This document shows positions 5,435 through 6,126 of a stretch of DNA of 6,126 bases, piece after piece (position 1 is the first letter of the stretch; each line of letters opens with the position of its first letter). The position numbers and the translations under genes are program-made. The DNA is taken from positions 1 through 6,126 of the forward strand of contig JAHRVD010000241.1 in the NCBI GenBank assembly GCA_019090845.1, written 5' to 3'. The DNA is from Marinosulfonomonas sp. Its GTDB lineage: Bacteria; Pseudomonadota; Alphaproteobacteria; Rhodobacterales; Rhodobacteraceae. The notes under the pieces were generated by a model. That model saw nothing but the letters and a program-made list of their open reading frames with translations. It was not told where the DNA came from and did not search any database.

Positions 5435-6126
5435 GTGACAATTCTAACCCGTGAAATCTTTTCCGAACATCACCAGATGTTCCGCGACACCGCGCGAAAA
5501 TTCTTTGAACAAGAAGTGGTTCCCTATCATCAGGACTGGGAAGAAGCCGGCGTTGCACCACATTCTGTCTGGAAAAAGGCCGGTGAAGCGGGGTTGCTTT
5601 GTGTGGCAATGCCCGAAAAATATGGCGCCGCAGGTGCTGACAGGATCGCCTCGGCCGTTTTGATCGAAGAACAGGCACGTCTGGGCCTGTCAGGGCCGGG
5701 GTTTTCAACCCACTCTGATATCGTGGCACCCTATATTTTGAACTACGGCACCGAGCAGCAGCGCGATCGCTGGCTGCCGAAAATGGTGTCAGGAGAGATG
5801 ATTGGCGCGATCGTTCTGACCGAACCGGGGGCAGGATCAGACCTGCGCGCAATTCGCACCAACATTCAGCCCGATGGGGATGGTTTCATTCTGAATGGCC
5901 AAAAAACTTTTATCACTAACGGCCAATGCGCAGGCTTGCTGATGATCGCCGTCAAATCCGGCGATGCAACGGATAACAAGAACCTGACGCTTATCGTGGT
6001 CGAGGCCGACAGCGCTGGCGTGAGCCGCGGTAAGAACTTTAAGAAAATCGGGATGAAGGCGCAGGATACCTGCGAACTGTTCTTTGATGATGTGCGGATA
6101 TCGCGCGACAATATTTTGGGCGAAGA
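5435..6126 (+). CDS. Acyl-CoA dehydrogenase, N-terminal part (3' end outside window)
   Basis: The frame runs from GTG 5435 to the window end without a stop, giving 230 codons of a family usually about 380 residues long. Acyl-CoA dehydrogenases are FAD enzymes that introduce the alpha-beta double bond into acyl-CoA and pass electrons to electron-transferring flavoprotein. Visible parts are the helical N-terminal domain (about 5-115) with FRDTARKFFEQEVVPY (16-31), AGLLCVAMPEKYGAAG (52-67) and YGTEQQRDRWLPKMVSGE (104-121). The central beta domain has the signature LTEPGAGSDLRAIRT (128-142), the flavin-contacting FILNGQKTFITNG (151-163) and MKAQDTCELFFDDVRI (207-222). The catalytic glutamate, C-terminal in most family members, lies beyond the window. 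A FadR-like operator sits 41 bases upstream. Substrate chain length or branching cannot be told from this part. The 165-base gap and hairpin suggest transcription separate from, or only partly shared with, the TRAP genes. Confidence 0.93.
   Translation, partial: MTILTREIFSEHHQMFRDTARKFFEQEVVPYHQDWEEAGVAPHSVWKKAGEAGLLCVAMPEKYGAAGADRIASAVLIEEQARLGLSGPGFSTHSDIVAPYILNYGTEQQRDRWLPKMVSGEMIGAIVLTEPGAGSDLRAIRTNIQPDGDGFILNGQKTFITNGQCAGLLMIAVKSGDATDNKNLTLIVVEADSAGVSRGKNFKKIGMKAQDTCELFFDDVRISRDNILGE

Noticed and set aside
5370..5852. 160-codon minus-strand frame opposite the acyl-CoA dehydrogenase start
   Set aside because: It is Arg/Ser-rich with no family resemblance. The plus strand has a strong ribosome binding site, a GTG start and intact acyl-CoA dehydrogenase motifs.

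Overview
The window looks like a catabolic locus from a Gram-negative bacterium, most likely a marine-type alphaproteobacterium. This inference rests on the mix of gene families (tripartite TRAP transporter, beta-oxidation enzymes, MmgE/PrpD protein), the GC-moderate codon use and the strong Shine-Dalgarno sequences. I see no RNA genes, mobile elements, CRISPR arrays or phage genes.

Layout. Positions 1-443 (+) hold the C-terminal end of a long-form (PaaH/PaaC-like) 3-hydroxyacyl-CoA dehydrogenase. Only 10 bases separate it from a convergent MmgE/PrpD-family gene (454-1851, -). A divergent regulatory region of about 400 bases (1852-2258) follows. It contains a perfect 16-bp palindrome, weak candidate promoters on both strands and an A/G-homopolymer leader. 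Then comes a complete TRAP transporter on the + strand: periplasmic binding protein (2259-3323), small membrane subunit (3404-3961) and large membrane subunit (3971-5269). A 165-base gap carries a hairpin and a perfect TetR/FadR-like operator. It leads into an acyl-CoA dehydrogenase (5435 to beyond the window end).

How the parts may work together (inference). The TRAP system would import an organic acid driven by the sodium gradient. The acid would be activated to a CoA thioester by an enzyme outside the window, then oxidised by the acyl-CoA dehydrogenase and the 3-hydroxyacyl-CoA dehydrogenase. The MmgE/PrpD protein would act on a hydroxy- or unsaturated acid intermediate. The substrate cannot be read from the sequence. 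The binding protein lacks the arginine that normally grips the ligand carboxylate, and the MmgE/PrpD protein differs from methylcitrate dehydratase and cis-aconitate decarboxylase at several active-site positions. Both suggest a non-standard substrate.

Regulatory points of most interest are the TGAATGA-N4-TCATTCA operator before the acyl-CoA dehydrogenase, the perfect hairpin between the binding-protein and small-subunit genes, and the nine-G tract that replaces a normal ribosome binding site before a TTG start of the small subunit. No wholly new system is evident. The locus is best read as an uncharacterised uptake-and-degradation cluster with unusual control elements.
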